From the NCBI GenBank assembly GCA_023014335.1, contig JAECYW010000001.1:1550001-1614000 (forward strand): a stretch of 64,000 bases of DNA, given 5' to 3'. The stretch's first letter is position 1. Every line of letters begins with the position of its first letter. The DNA is from Galerina marginata. Taxonomy: Eukaryota > Basidiomycota > Agaricomycetes > Agaricales > Galerinaceae. Of this stretch, positions 1-10,698 are shown piece by piece. The notes beneath the pieces are model-generated. The model did not search any database. It worked only from the letters and a program-made list of their open reading frames with translations, and was not told the DNA's origin. Both the position numbers and the translations under genes were made by a program.

Positions 1-481
1 TGCGGAAGGTAGTAGTTGATGTTGTTAGTATGAACGGTTGTTAAAAAGATGGAATACATATCCTTTTGCATTCTAAAGTTTTTCTCATGTAAGAATACAG
101 TGATCTTGATGTATCGCCTCAGACCCGGCCTCAGCCTTAAGGATAAATTCACGTTCCCTAGTAGTAGTTAGTTCGACTAGCTAAGTCGAAAACATCACAT
201 TGTCATTGTCTTTTTCTTGACAAAAAGTAGTCGTGTCGTAAATATCGTGAGTACGGCCGTAAATATGGAAACATTCAGGTATCGTTGTTGTGAAAAGTAC
301 GAGGATAGTCAGCCCAAGGCAAATGGTGGGGATGGAAAGCGAAGCACTAATTAGTAAATATATAGCATTAGATGTCAGTGAACCCAGAGTGGGGAAAGCA
401 GGTAAGACGAGGCGATGAATGTCAGGAAGGCCGATTATCGATTTGTCTGGGACGAGGCCTCGTGAGGAGTTGCCAGGTTGG
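1..481. other. Non-coding stretch downstream of the kinase gene
   Basis: I see no open reading frame with protein-like composition here on either strand. The stretch lies directly 3' of the minus-strand kinase gene that ends at 482, so its right part is probably that gene's 3' UTR. No repeat, RNA gene or transposon end was recognised. Confidence 0.5.
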
Positions 482-2825
482 CTAAGAAAGTATATTCGGC
501 CACTTGAGCTTCAAGCCTTCTAGCCAGCGCATATAAAGTAACTCTGCAATGGGCGACTTCCGTGATGGAATTGACTCGTGAGGGATAACTACCGGCGCAG
601 GCTGCGATAACGAGGCGGTAAGGCTGGATGTTGTCGGTAATCCAGAGACCTCTTCTTGTTCTTCCGTAACCACCAGACCCTTGGCCGTCATCTCACTCTT
701 CCGGACAATACGTTTATGAGGGAACAATCCTCGCGATGTCTGGACATGCTGTTTTACTGAAGGGTTGCTGGAAAGGCGTGAGTTATGAAACAACGGAATA
801 AAGTTATGAGGAAAACATACTCGTTGATGCCTTGCAAGATATCAAGGATTACGTTATAGGTAAGCTCAGGATTTGTGTCCTTGAGTTCCGAAAAGCCTCT
901 TTGAAGCATACTCAAAGATTCGATCTCGCGGGCATCCATATCATCGTGGATTTGCTAATTAATAGACCTTAAGCCAGAACAACAAATTAAAGGGAGATAA
1001 GATGACTCACATTACTCAAAATCGGAAGAATGATTTCATCCACTAAGGCTCGTCCAGCTTTCGCAACTTCACTCGCAGCACGCTTGTGAGTTGTTGGCGA
1101 TCGAGGTGATGAGCCACTTCCTTCTTTCCGTATGCTGCCAACGAATTCTGACGACAAACGGAGCGAGCCATGAGGGTCGACTTTTTTCACAGGGTCGTAT
1201 TGTATCAACGCCAGTGCCAAGGTCAGCTGCTCTCAGTACAGTGCCCGAACCTTCGACAGAAGTCCGAGCAGCGTATGAGGCACGACGTGAAGAACGCACT
1301 GACCCGGAATAAGCGGGCGGTGCACCTAAATATGAAATTAAGCCTCGTGGTCAATATTGAGTGTCAAGGAGATGAGCGGGACGTACCTGATTCTTCAGGT
1401 GGAGGAGCATCCTGGAGTTCTGGCGGCGGTTTGATTATGACCGTAGAATGGGAGGCGTCGGTATTCATGCCAAGGCTAGCAGGCGTAAGGGGATCACTCC
1501 CTTTGGTGGCGGCGCCTGTGTCTATTGAATCCTGACCGTCAGTGTCATAGACCGATTCCTCGTCATCCTCCGCCACCATGCCTGAAGGCATTGACAGATC
1601 GTTAACGGTGCCCCGAAACGTGCCCAGGGCCGACATCGTTTTGACAGTGTCGAAGTTCCAATCGCTTTTCATCGTGTTGTTAGTATCCCATGTGACGGTG
1701 CTCCTGACAGAGGCATGGTTAACTTGACCCTTGGGTGGAGACCTTGCCCGATAGTCTTGGAAACGCTCGATTAGTTCTGTGAGATAGGAAGTCTTCTTCG
1801 CCATACGGATGAAGCGGTGTTGGAGTAACTCATTCGCGGTCGGGCGCTGAAAAATAAAATGATGAGTTTCGCCAGGGCAATCACAAAAGGAACTACCATA
1901 CTAGTTTGGGATCCTTCGTCAAGCATTGGGCCACAAAGTCTTTGAAAGTCGTAGAGAACGCCCCCTCCAAGGTAGGAGGTTTGGCTTTGGGTATCAGGAA
2001 TAAAACTCGCATTGGATGGTACTCAGCCAGAGGTGGTTCCCCCTTCGCCATTTCAATGGCTGTGATGCCCAAACTCCACATATCTGCTTTGGCATCATAT
2101 CCTGCCTGTCGAATGACTTCCGGCGCCATCCAAAACGGCGTTCCCACGAATGTATGTCGAAGGGTGTTGGTGAGTTGTGCGGCCACGCCGAAATCAGCTA
2201 GTTTGACTTTGCCCGAAGAAGACAGGAGGATGTTGGCGGCTTTGATATCACGATGGATGGTTCCCTCACTGTGGAGGTAATCTAGCCCGAGGAGAAGCTC
2301 ACGACAAATCACAGCGATGTGGGCTTCCGAGAAAACGCCAGGCTTCAGAAGATCCAGGCAAGAGCCCCCAGCTAGATACTCCATGATTATCCATAGCTTG
2401 TAGTTGACGACGAATGACCCATAGTATCGTGTAACGTACTCCGAATCGCACTGTGCAAGACTTGCAATTTCTTGCTGGATTTCTGAGATGTCATCGTCCG
2501 AATCTTCGAGGTCTGGTAGAGAAGGGGATTCAGCAGGAAGTTTTTGTGTGGAGCATTATGTCATAGGCGTACCAATCTGCTTCACAGCTACGATTTGCTT
2601 CGTGTCATTATGTATGGCCTTGTAGACGGTACCAAAGCTCCCAGTTCCCAGCTTCTCCAAAAGAGTGTACTGACTCGCAGGATTATTACTCGGGATGGGA
2701 TATGGCTCTCGAGGACGGGTCTTCTGCTCTTGCTTTGGAGAGGGAGGTGGCGAACGGGCAGCCTTATGCTGTGAAGGGCGATCGTCAGACTGGGACTGCC
2801 TCCTGAAGATCTGGGCAGGAGACAT
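482..2825 (-). CDS. Ste20-type protein kinase, germinal-centre kinase III (Sps1/Don3/MST3-like)
   Basis: Serine/threonine kinase of the GCK-III branch. These kinases act with scaffold proteins in septation, polarity and cytokinesis (Don3, Sid1 and MST3 are family members). The start is the ATG at 2825, before a Pro-rich leader of about 50 residues. The kinase domain follows: glycine loop [15 protein letters not shown] lysine, [11 protein letters not shown] catalytic loop, DFGVA, and [11 protein letters not shown], which is the GCK activation-segment signature. After the domain comes [15 protein letters not shown], close to the linker of MST3-type kinases. The tail is Ser/Pro-rich and ends with [19 protein letters not shown]. 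At least four introns are visible, for example GTACGC..CCAG near 2515-2575. The exon order in 800-1360 is not fully resolved. All catalytic residues are present. Confidence 0.85.
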
Positions 2826-3396
2826 CGTGAAGGGAAGAAAAGAGGGTGGGTATAGTAATGTCAAGAACCCTCCTCTGACCTCATGGGTAGAGAATAACCA
2901 AAGAGAGATGATCACACGTGCTATTATCCGTTTCTCCGCTCATCATGATAGGCCTTCGCACCGTCATCGACGGGAAATAGAAAGGAAAAGAAGAATTATA
3001 GCGTACATGGAAACGATCACTCACCATTATAGCTGGCGTAAGAATTGGACTATAATAAAGTATGCTATGCCTGTATCACCATGCAAAAGCGGGGGCTTTT
3101 GAATAGGGGAGAGGGGAGAGGGGAGAGGGGAGAGACCTGAAAGAATCCAGGTCGCTATGATGGTATCCTAGCCAAAATACGTTTGCTAAGTGGAGACTTG
3201 CAGTCTCAGTCTCAGTCCTTTCTCCGCCAGAAAGAGCTGTATGCGAGAGTCGATTACGTAATCTCATTCACCGCACATGTCATCACGCATGGATATCAAG
3301 ACATATTGAGAAAAATATAGAGCGGCAAACGGATTTACAGCATAATGCATAGCCCATAATCGACGCGCAACACCGCTCAGCCCCACCCAGCAACAA
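2826..3396. other. Intergenic stretch, kinase promoter and RPL35 3' side
   Basis: No gene is supported here. It holds the upstream region of the minus-strand kinase and the region 3' of the ribosomal gene. The only structure noticed is the short purine-rich tandem repeat at 3106-3134. Confidence 0.4.
3106..3134. repeat. Short GGGGAGA tandem repeat
   Basis: Four near-perfect copies of a 7-base unit GGGGAGA stand head to tail in the kinase-RPL35 intergenic region. All purines lie on the plus strand. It is a microsatellite-like tract and no function is inferred. Confidence 0.85.
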
Positions 3397-3929
3397 TCAG
3401 GCCTTCACCGCGTATTTCCTGATAGGGAAGTTCTTGTCCTTCTTTGTCTGCTTCAGGGTTTTTAGCGATGCTTCGTGCTAGAAAACATATTCGTCAACAA
3501 TATTGGAAATACAGAACGTTATACAACGCACCTTCGTCAGCCGCCGTCTGATAGCTCGTGTCTTCTTTGGTCGGAGGTCGAGGGGGATGTATTTCTTGTC
3601 CTTGTAGTATTCGCGCAGATTTTGGCGAGCTTTTTGGTTCATGACAGTCAAGACACGGGCAATCGACTTGCGGACAGCAGAACTAAGATAGAAATTTGGC
3701 ACCTGCCGTTGAAAGAGGACGTAGTAATGCTCACATTTTGGTCAATTTCGACGCTGATCCACCGGCAATCTTCTGCACTCTCAGAGTGAGTAGCTCATTC
3801 TTCAACTCGTTGAGTTGCTTCGACAAGTCATTCTTGGACCTAGAAACTGCGTTCAACACCTAAACCCGTTGGCTAGTCGTTCACCCATACGCACTTGGAT
3901 TGGAGTTCGTAGGCCTTGACTTTTGCCAT
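3397..3929 (-). CDS. RPL35: 60S ribosomal protein L35 (uL29)
   Basis: Structural protein of the large cytosolic ribosomal subunit, sitting near the polypeptide exit tunnel. The start ATG at 3929 gives [12 protein letters not shown], the usual N-terminus, and is interrupted by an intron beginning GTATGG. Later exons read [19 protein letters not shown], then [20 protein letters not shown], then [19 protein letters not shown]. The last exon ends [15 protein letters not shown] and stops at 3397. The short exons and several introns are typical of fungal ribosomal protein genes. It is divergent from HIS6, with 297 bp between the start codons. Confidence 0.95.
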
Positions 3930-4226
3930 TTTAGTGGTGGGTCTGCAAAACATTGATATTAGTTTCCGTCCATCACAACGCAGCAATGGTAGTCTTCCGA
4001 TGTCCCTGCAGCATTTCTGGGACACCGGAGCGTAGCAAGGAATAATTACTCACCTTGAAGAGCGTCGTGCGATGCGGTGACTAAATTGAAGATTCCACAG
4101 ATGCGTCCTGAACCTTATTGTGTAAACTGTCCAGTCGTTCCCACGCCACCAGCGTGGTGCATCTTATCTTATCATCCCGTCATTACTCGCAATCTTATGT
4201 ATTCGCTCTAAGCAACCAGCTTGATT
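3930..4226. promoter_or_regulatory. Shared divergent promoter of RPL35 and HIS6
   Basis: The 297 bp between the start codons of RPL35 (minus) and HIS6 (plus) must carry both promoters and both 5' UTRs. No clear TATA element is placed well for either gene. A short inverted pair (TGTCCC..GGGACA) lies near 4000-4025. Confidence 0.4.
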
Positions 4227-5515
4227 ATGACTACATCCCGCTGTAGTTTATTCAGACCATGTATTGACCTACACCACGGCCAGGTCAAGCAAATCGTAGG
4301 CGGCACGCTTTCTGACAAGTCTCCAGGGGCTCTAAGAACGAATTTCGTCGCAAGGTGCTATCACTCGCTTGGGCGATTATTTCATTGACGAACGGGAAAA
4401 CCTTCCCTCCAGGCAGAGTGCTGGCGAATTTGCGCGCATATACAAGGAACACCATCTCGAGGGGGGACATGTAATAAAACTTGGACCAGGCAACGATGAA
4501 GCCGCTCTCGAAGCACTGTCAGCATGGCCAGGTTTGACTCATGCTACCTGTATTTTTGGCTTTGCTGATTATTGAGAAAGCTCAGGTAGGCTACAAGTTG
4601 GCGGGGGTATCAATGGAGCAAACGCGAAGTACTGGATAGATGCAGGTGCTAGCAAAGTATGCCTTTGCTCGCTTATGGAAAATAAATACCAATTCAAGAT
4701 TATCTGAAGGTCATTGTTACTTCATACCTCTTCCCCGAAGGCAAATTCTCTCTGGAACGTCTCATAGCCGTCTCTTCAGCCGTCGGCAAAGATAAGTTGG
4801 TAGTTGATGTTAGGTGAGTCCGAAGTTCTCCGTCTTTTCGAAATTTCATCTCCTTGCACTTTAGCTGTCGACGGCGAGGCGACCAATGGCTTGTGGCCAT
4901 GAACAAATGGCAGGACATAACTGACATGACTGTGTCTAAAGGTGACCTGTGTTTGATGATAAGCCTGACCGAAATTTGACTTATAATCCAAAGAATCGTT
5001 GGACATGCTATCTGAATATTGCAGGTCTGTTTATAGAAGCGTCCCGCCTCTCTTGCACTGATGCTTTGTTTAGCGAGTTCCTGATTCATGCCGCCGATGT
5101 CGAGGGTCTATGTCAAGGGATTGACGAAGCCTTGGTGCAGAGTATGTCAGAAACTCTTCATTTATCCCATAACTCACTGGAACCCAGAGCTCGGTAAATG
5201 GGTTACTATTCCGACCACATACGCCGGAGGAGCCAAAGGTAGGATTTTTTGCCCTAATACATTGAGATAGCCGTTTTTGAGGGCGAATGCAGATATATCA
5301 GATCTCTCACTGGTGGACAAGCTATCTGATGGTCGAGTAGATTTGACATATGGAAGGCAAGTGTTGTAGATCCTTCTCAGGAATCACTGTTAATTATGGT
5401 TTTTAGCGCCTTGGACATATTCGGTGGTTCACAGGTGAAGTTCAACGATTTAGTTAAGGAAAATTCTCTTCGGCAGGCGAAAAACAAGGATCCATCGGCA
5501 GCAAACTGCACATAA
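4227..5515 (+). CDS. HIS6: ProFAR isomerase, histidine biosynthesis (HIS6)
   Basis: Catalyses the Amadori isomerisation of ProFAR to PRFAR, the fourth step of histidine synthesis, on a TIM barrel. The start at 4227 gives [20 protein letters not shown], carrying the conserved [17 protein letters not shown] motif. Exons rejoin cleanly. One intron runs from about 4355 to 4410, ending in TCCAG. Another interrupts AWPG before [13 protein letters not shown] (GTTTGA..CTCAG). Further on are [13 protein letters not shown], the [17 protein letters not shown] signature of eukaryotic HIS6, and TYAGGAK. The last exon is [19 protein letters not shown] and stops at 5515. Only 73 bp separate its stop from that of the convergent neighbour. 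Confidence 0.95.
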
Positions 5516-5588
5516 GGCGAAGACATGTTGCGGTGGGTATAGTGGTGGGTTGTTATATACATCAAAATGTCCATCGTGTAAACTACAA

Positions 5589-7735
5589 TCAATATTCCAA
5601 GGAGCTCTCCATGATTCTCGTCAGATGCTCCTTTCCATCGGATCCGATGATATCCCCAATACCGGGCGCTAAATCAAGGACACGCCTTTGAGGTAAAGTG
5701 CCTTCTACGAGCTTGTCAATGTCGCTTGCATTATACCTATGTACCCTATGAGCTACACTCCAGGTAAATGAATAAACCAGACACCTACCCAACAGCTCTT
5801 AAGCCACGTGGAACGCCTAGGTCATCCAGGAAGCGAGCAATAGATTCGTATAGGTGGGCTCCAAGTTCTCTGTCTGGGATCCTGGTGATAGATGGGTCGG
5901 AAACTGTCGTTTCGTTGAAAATAGCTAATGCCTGGCGATGGCGCTCAGGAGATGATGGGGCAGTGAACTGGAACACTAGAAAAGACGTGAGTACATAAGG
6001 TTTAGTCAAACTTTCGAAGGCTTACCAGCAGGACCCGTCAACGCGACACTAGTTATTAGAAGTCAGTCATGTGCGGAATTTCCATGGACAGGTCGGGTGG
6101 ACGGTACCTAATACCGTGAGGGATGATGGGAAGATCAGTGACATAGCCAGGATGCTTGTACTTCGGCCCCTTCTTGTTCAGCCCAGAAATCTACAGGCAA
6201 TCCATGAGCATGAGAATACTAAAAAGTTCGGGAACTTGCAGGGTAGCTCATGCCATGGCATAAATGCACACCGGCGTTTCCAAACCCTATACCAGCAAAC
6301 GAAGAGGCCAGACTTTTGGGAAAATGACTAGGTCAATCATTTGCGACACCGATATGCGGAATATACATACAGCATTTGCTTGCGAGCCTCTCGGTCATCA
6401 GGGTTTTTAGCTATGCGTGGCAAATATTTGACGGTGGTCTGGAGTGCCCAAAGAGAAAAAATGTCGGCGACAGGGTTACTGCCCTGGTATGCAGGCCGGA
6501 GAATAGGGTTGGCAGGACGAGGAGTACGTTCGGTATAACTTGATTAGATTCAGGGATTAGAGAGTGAATGGCGAAGTGGCATCCATCAAACTCACGGAAT
6601 TGCGGTATAGCTTTCCATGCTATGGAATAAAACGTCAAGACCTGCGCTGATGTGCACAGCGGTTGGGCAGGACTCTGTGTTATGGGTGTCCTGTCCATAA
6701 AGGCCTCAACTAGAAAGTGGTTGAAGCGCGGTAAGATATTTACCACAATGCCCAGCACTGGTTTCATGGCACGGTTTGCAATACCAGTTTTGAAGGAACG
6801 CGATGTGATGTCAAGGATGGCAGTTCCAGTAGTTTCCGAACCGGTGCCGGCTGTCGTAGGTACCGCGATGAGAGGTAGCAGTGCCTTTGCTATGGGAAGA
6901 CCCTTTCCTACGGGGGCATTGATGAAATCCATGAGGTCTGCATCTTTGTACACGGAAAACCTATTTAAAAGTCAAGTATAGGCAGAATATTTAGGGGAAA
7001 AGTTGAATTACAGATTTGCAGCTTTGGCTGTGTCAATGACACTTCCGCCTCCGACACTGGTAACAGGACCGAATGAGAATGTAAATAATGGATTAACAGT
7101 TAGTAGACATACGCTAGGAAATGGCTGAAATCGTGTTTACGAGCCCACGCAATTGCATGTCGCCAGCTATCTTCTGTGGGCTCTGCTACTACTTGATCAT
7201 ATACCTCGAAGGGTAGGTCTGTTTGCGCTTCCAGGGCAGCAAGGGCCTACATATTTATTGAGTCATTAAGTCGATCCAACTGTCTGTGCAAAGGTTGATG
7301 CATACCGTATTCATAGGCCGGAGTTTGGCAACGTTTGGGTCAGTGAAAACTCCAACCTAATGGGCAAGCGGTTATTAAGAATCGTAATACCATCAGTTGG
7401 GTTGGTTCACCTTGCGTGCGTTCATATTCTTAAGGTCCATTCCAACTTCTGCAGTTACACCATCGCCAAACCTCAAGTTGGATGCAGCCACCTAATGTAC
7501 GAAATACAAGACGCGAATATGTCATTATATAGCTGTACAATGATGATTGGGAACGCGCCTCGAAAGCGTACTCTTTCTCAACGGCGTGAACTGGGGTAGC
7601 GAAATTCCTTAGCTGGTTGATGGTTTGAAGCTGGTTTCCGGGATTCACAGGTGGTCGACATCCATGGCATGGACAGGCAGAGTGCTGCGATGCATTGATG
7701 AGACGCAAGATGGAGTTTCTGGACGCTGCAGCCAT
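5589..7735 (-). CDS. Hydroxyacid-oxoacid transhydrogenase (Fe-type alcohol dehydrogenase), mitochondrial
   Basis: Homologue of ADHFE1, which transfers reducing equivalents between 4-hydroxybutyrate and 2-oxoglutarate, giving succinate semialdehyde and 2-hydroxyglutarate. The chosen start (7735) gives a Ser/Arg-rich N-terminus resembling a mitochondrial presequence. An in-frame ATG at 7774 would add 13 residues. Next comes the ACPCHGC region and EYAFE, conserved near the mature N-terminus. The central exon carries [10 protein letters not shown] and the strongly conserved [16 protein letters not shown], then [10 protein letters not shown]. The C-terminus reads [16 protein letters not shown] and stops at 5589. 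The metal ligands lie in exons I did not fully splice. Many introns are present. Confidence 0.85.
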
Positions 7736-8222
7736 GGATGGGAGGGAGCTGGGAACAAACTTGGGAATGAACACCCTTTAAGCTCCGGACCGGTTAATCA
7801 AACCTGGGGAAATGATGCCGAACAAGAATCGGAGGCGGCCCGCCGCATAACCTTTTCAGGAAAACGCCGTTAGCTAAACTGCCTTGACAACCAACTGACG
7901 AACAGCTCAGATACAGAATATGTATACTAGGACCAGAAGCGCTCGCGCTCGTTGTATCTTTATACTTGGGATATGGACCCACTAAGTACAGTGAAAGTTA
8001 GAATTGAGGCTGAAACAAATTATGATATTTTTCTGGAAACACAAATATTCCGGTTTACGTATTCCCACTGCATCAGAAATACAAACAAGTTCAAGGAACA
8101 CCGCAGTCAGAGGTTTGACGGCGACATCCACCGTCTGTCGGGATATCTTCGACGACGTCTTTCTCTCCCTCCTCTTCGTGGCACATTCATTATCCCTCGA
8201 CACTCTCTTTATCACCTTCGCT
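7736..8222. promoter_or_regulatory. Divergent intergenic region upstream of the protease gene
   Basis: About 490 bp lie between the start codons of the transhydrogenase (minus) and the aspartic protease (plus). The last 60 bp before the protease ATG are pyrimidine-rich (TCTCTCCCTCCTCTTC), a common feature just upstream of fungal start sites. No gene is supported here. Confidence 0.4.
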
Positions 8223-10461
8223 ATGAAGCTCTCCCTGTCTCTGTCCTTTACTCTCATGGCTGCGCTGTCATCTGCCCACAGGATCACTGTCAAGAAAATC
8301 AAGCACTCACATCCCCTACACCGACGGGCACCAGCCAACTCACCTTCGGACCTGCAAATTAATGTTGATGCTGAGGCGTCGAACCAGAATTCATTCGACC
8401 TCAAGTGGGTTAAGTTCCCTTCCTAGCCTTTCAGGTGGCGCTAAACCGGCCTTGTAGCACTGTACACGACTTGATATACCTCGCCAATGTTAGTCCAATA
8501 CTTGGCTTGGTACATGTGTTGCTGATTCATTATTATCCAGATTACCGTAGCCGGTGTTGGTCAGTGTTCTGCGTAGTTCACCCTTATTTCCAAGACTCAT
8601 TTCTGCCCCTCAAACGGGTGACAGAATACCCTGTGCAACTGGACACAGGTTCTTCCGACTTGTTCATCAAGGGAGCTACTTCTCCTATACCCAATGTCAC
8701 AGAGACGGTCAGTACAGTAAATTCTATATCCTTGGTTTCAATTTCTGAAGATGTGCTTCTAGTCACTTACCAAAAACCTTACTGTGAGCACCGATCCTGT
8801 CCCATTCCGTTGTGTTCATAACAATTTACTATGCAGTATGCGATTGGATGGGCATCTGGGCACGTTTCTTATGCTGCAGTGGAATTTGTCGGGTATGTCG
8901 TTGTTGCCTGCTATGGCCTACAGACTAGGATAATGTTTTAATGTTCTTCAAGAATATCTGTTCCATCACAAGCCTTCCTTGACGCAGAAAAAGTCGACAA
9001 TCCCGCTCTGGGTTACGGGGCTCAAGGAATTGCGGGGTTGGGGTTCACTCGTCTGTCGTCAATAGATCAAATGGTGAACAGCACAGGCAACTCGACGGGT
9101 CGGAGTCTGTTGTACAATCTCTTCGCAACCAATCCTTCGGAGCCAAACTTCATTGCCTTTGCCTTACAAAGAAGTTCGGAGCCTGGAGATGATGTGGAAG
9201 GCAGCTTTTCCATCGGTGAATTCTATTCTGCGTCCCGGCATTCTTGGTGCTGACGTAAAATATATTGACTCTAGGCGAGCTCGATCCTGACTACTCCGCT
9301 GTGTCTGGCAACGAACGCATACCAACTTGGCCCATCCATTCGCCTTATCGATGGAACGTATTGGTCGACGCTATAATTGTGAACCAAACGGTTACCGTAC
9401 CCACAACCAAGATAACAGGTGCTCCCAGCAACAAAGCTGTGGCTCTCATGGACAGCGGCGCATCTTACACGTACGTCAAGAAGCCAGGTCTTAAATTCAG
9501 GTTCCTGATGCACGCAACAGATACGCGCCACAGGCCATTTGCGACGCAATTTACAGCAATGTTCCCGGTGCCACCTTCGATTCCTCGATTGGATACTGGA
9601 GAGTTCCATGCGGCGCGGAAATCGACATGGCCATTCAAATTGGGTCCGTTTTACCTCTGTGCAAGGGGTATTCTTACTAAATACCATCCACAGAGGTCAA
9701 GTTTTCCCTGTCCATCCGCTGGACGTGAATCCATCAACAGCTGCTGACCCATCCACCTGTATTGGGTCGTTTGTTCCTCAGACATTTGCCGTCGGAATTG
9801 ATTTGTACGTACTATCTCAAACCCCTGTAAATGGTTCATTTACGATTTTTTCAGCGATTGGTTAGTTGGTGACAACTTCCTTCGATCTGTTTATTCCGTT
9901 TATGATTTCGGAGACTTCGACTCGTCTGGACAGATGGGTGATCCCTATATCAAGTTCTTGTCCATTGTGGATCCCGACGAAGCATCTGTCGATTTCACCA
10001 AGGAACGTGGAGGCACTCCTAGAACGAACATCACCTACGTTGGGCTGAATGGCGTTTCAGTCGCACCGTCATTTTCCATCTCAAATGATATCTCACAGTC
10101 TCTCGAGATGATCGGGAAATTCATTCCTGCTATGCTCGGTATCGTGGCTCTCAACGCTCTCATCCTAATCGTATGCTGCCTGGTTTGGTTGGTGTCCTTC
10201 TTCAAGAAACGCAGGCTTCACGCTACCGCCAGGACACCACGCAGTCGCATGAGCCCAATGCCCATGAACCACAGGATGAGCCCGATGCCAAGGAACTCGT
10301 ACATCGCCGGAACCCCACCACCGACAGGGCCACACGTTTATGAACCTGTTTCGATGGCACTAACGGAAGACACTTTCGTTCCCCCTTCACCAGCTTTCCA
10401 CAACTTCGGCAAAGAAGCAAGCAAGCTGGCACCTGGCGACAGACCTAAATCTGTTGCATAG
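8223..10461 (+). CDS. Membrane-anchored pepsin-type (A1) aspartic protease
   Basis: Secretory-pathway endopeptidase. The ATG at 8223 starts a signal peptide (MKLSLSLSFTLMAALSSA), followed by a propeptide with basic residues (HRR). After two introns comes the first catalytic site, VQLDTGSSDLFIKG, and later the second, VALMDSGASYTYV. Between them are GLGFTRLSSIDQM and ELDPDYSAVSGNERI, a typical bilobal pepsin layout. After the protease fold comes a transmembrane segment, IPAMLGIVALNALILIVCCL, near 10130-10190. It is followed by KKRR and a cytosolic tail of about 90 residues with a repeated MSPMP motif, ending at 10461. The frame stays open when normal introns are removed. A fold-then-TM layout suggests a surface or vacuolar membrane protease rather than a free secreted one. 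Confidence 0.88.
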
Positions 10462-10698
10462 TTGGATGACTTACGGCTTTTTATGGACTATTGTCGTCGC
10501 TGTGCTGACCATTGGATAAATAGTGCATGATTTTTTAATACGAGTAGTGGGTATGGACTGTTTAGCACATGTTGCTTGTTTTCTAATTATATGGTTGTTT
10601 TCGATCTCGTACGAATAATCCCAGGTTCATGAGTACAAGCTGATAGTGATAAATACTGCTAAGTTGTGAAATCCAGCATAGACTGTGATCTGCAAGAT

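Noticed and set aside
4700..5089. A 129-residue minus-strand open frame
   Set aside because: It is antisense to well-conserved HIS6 exons.
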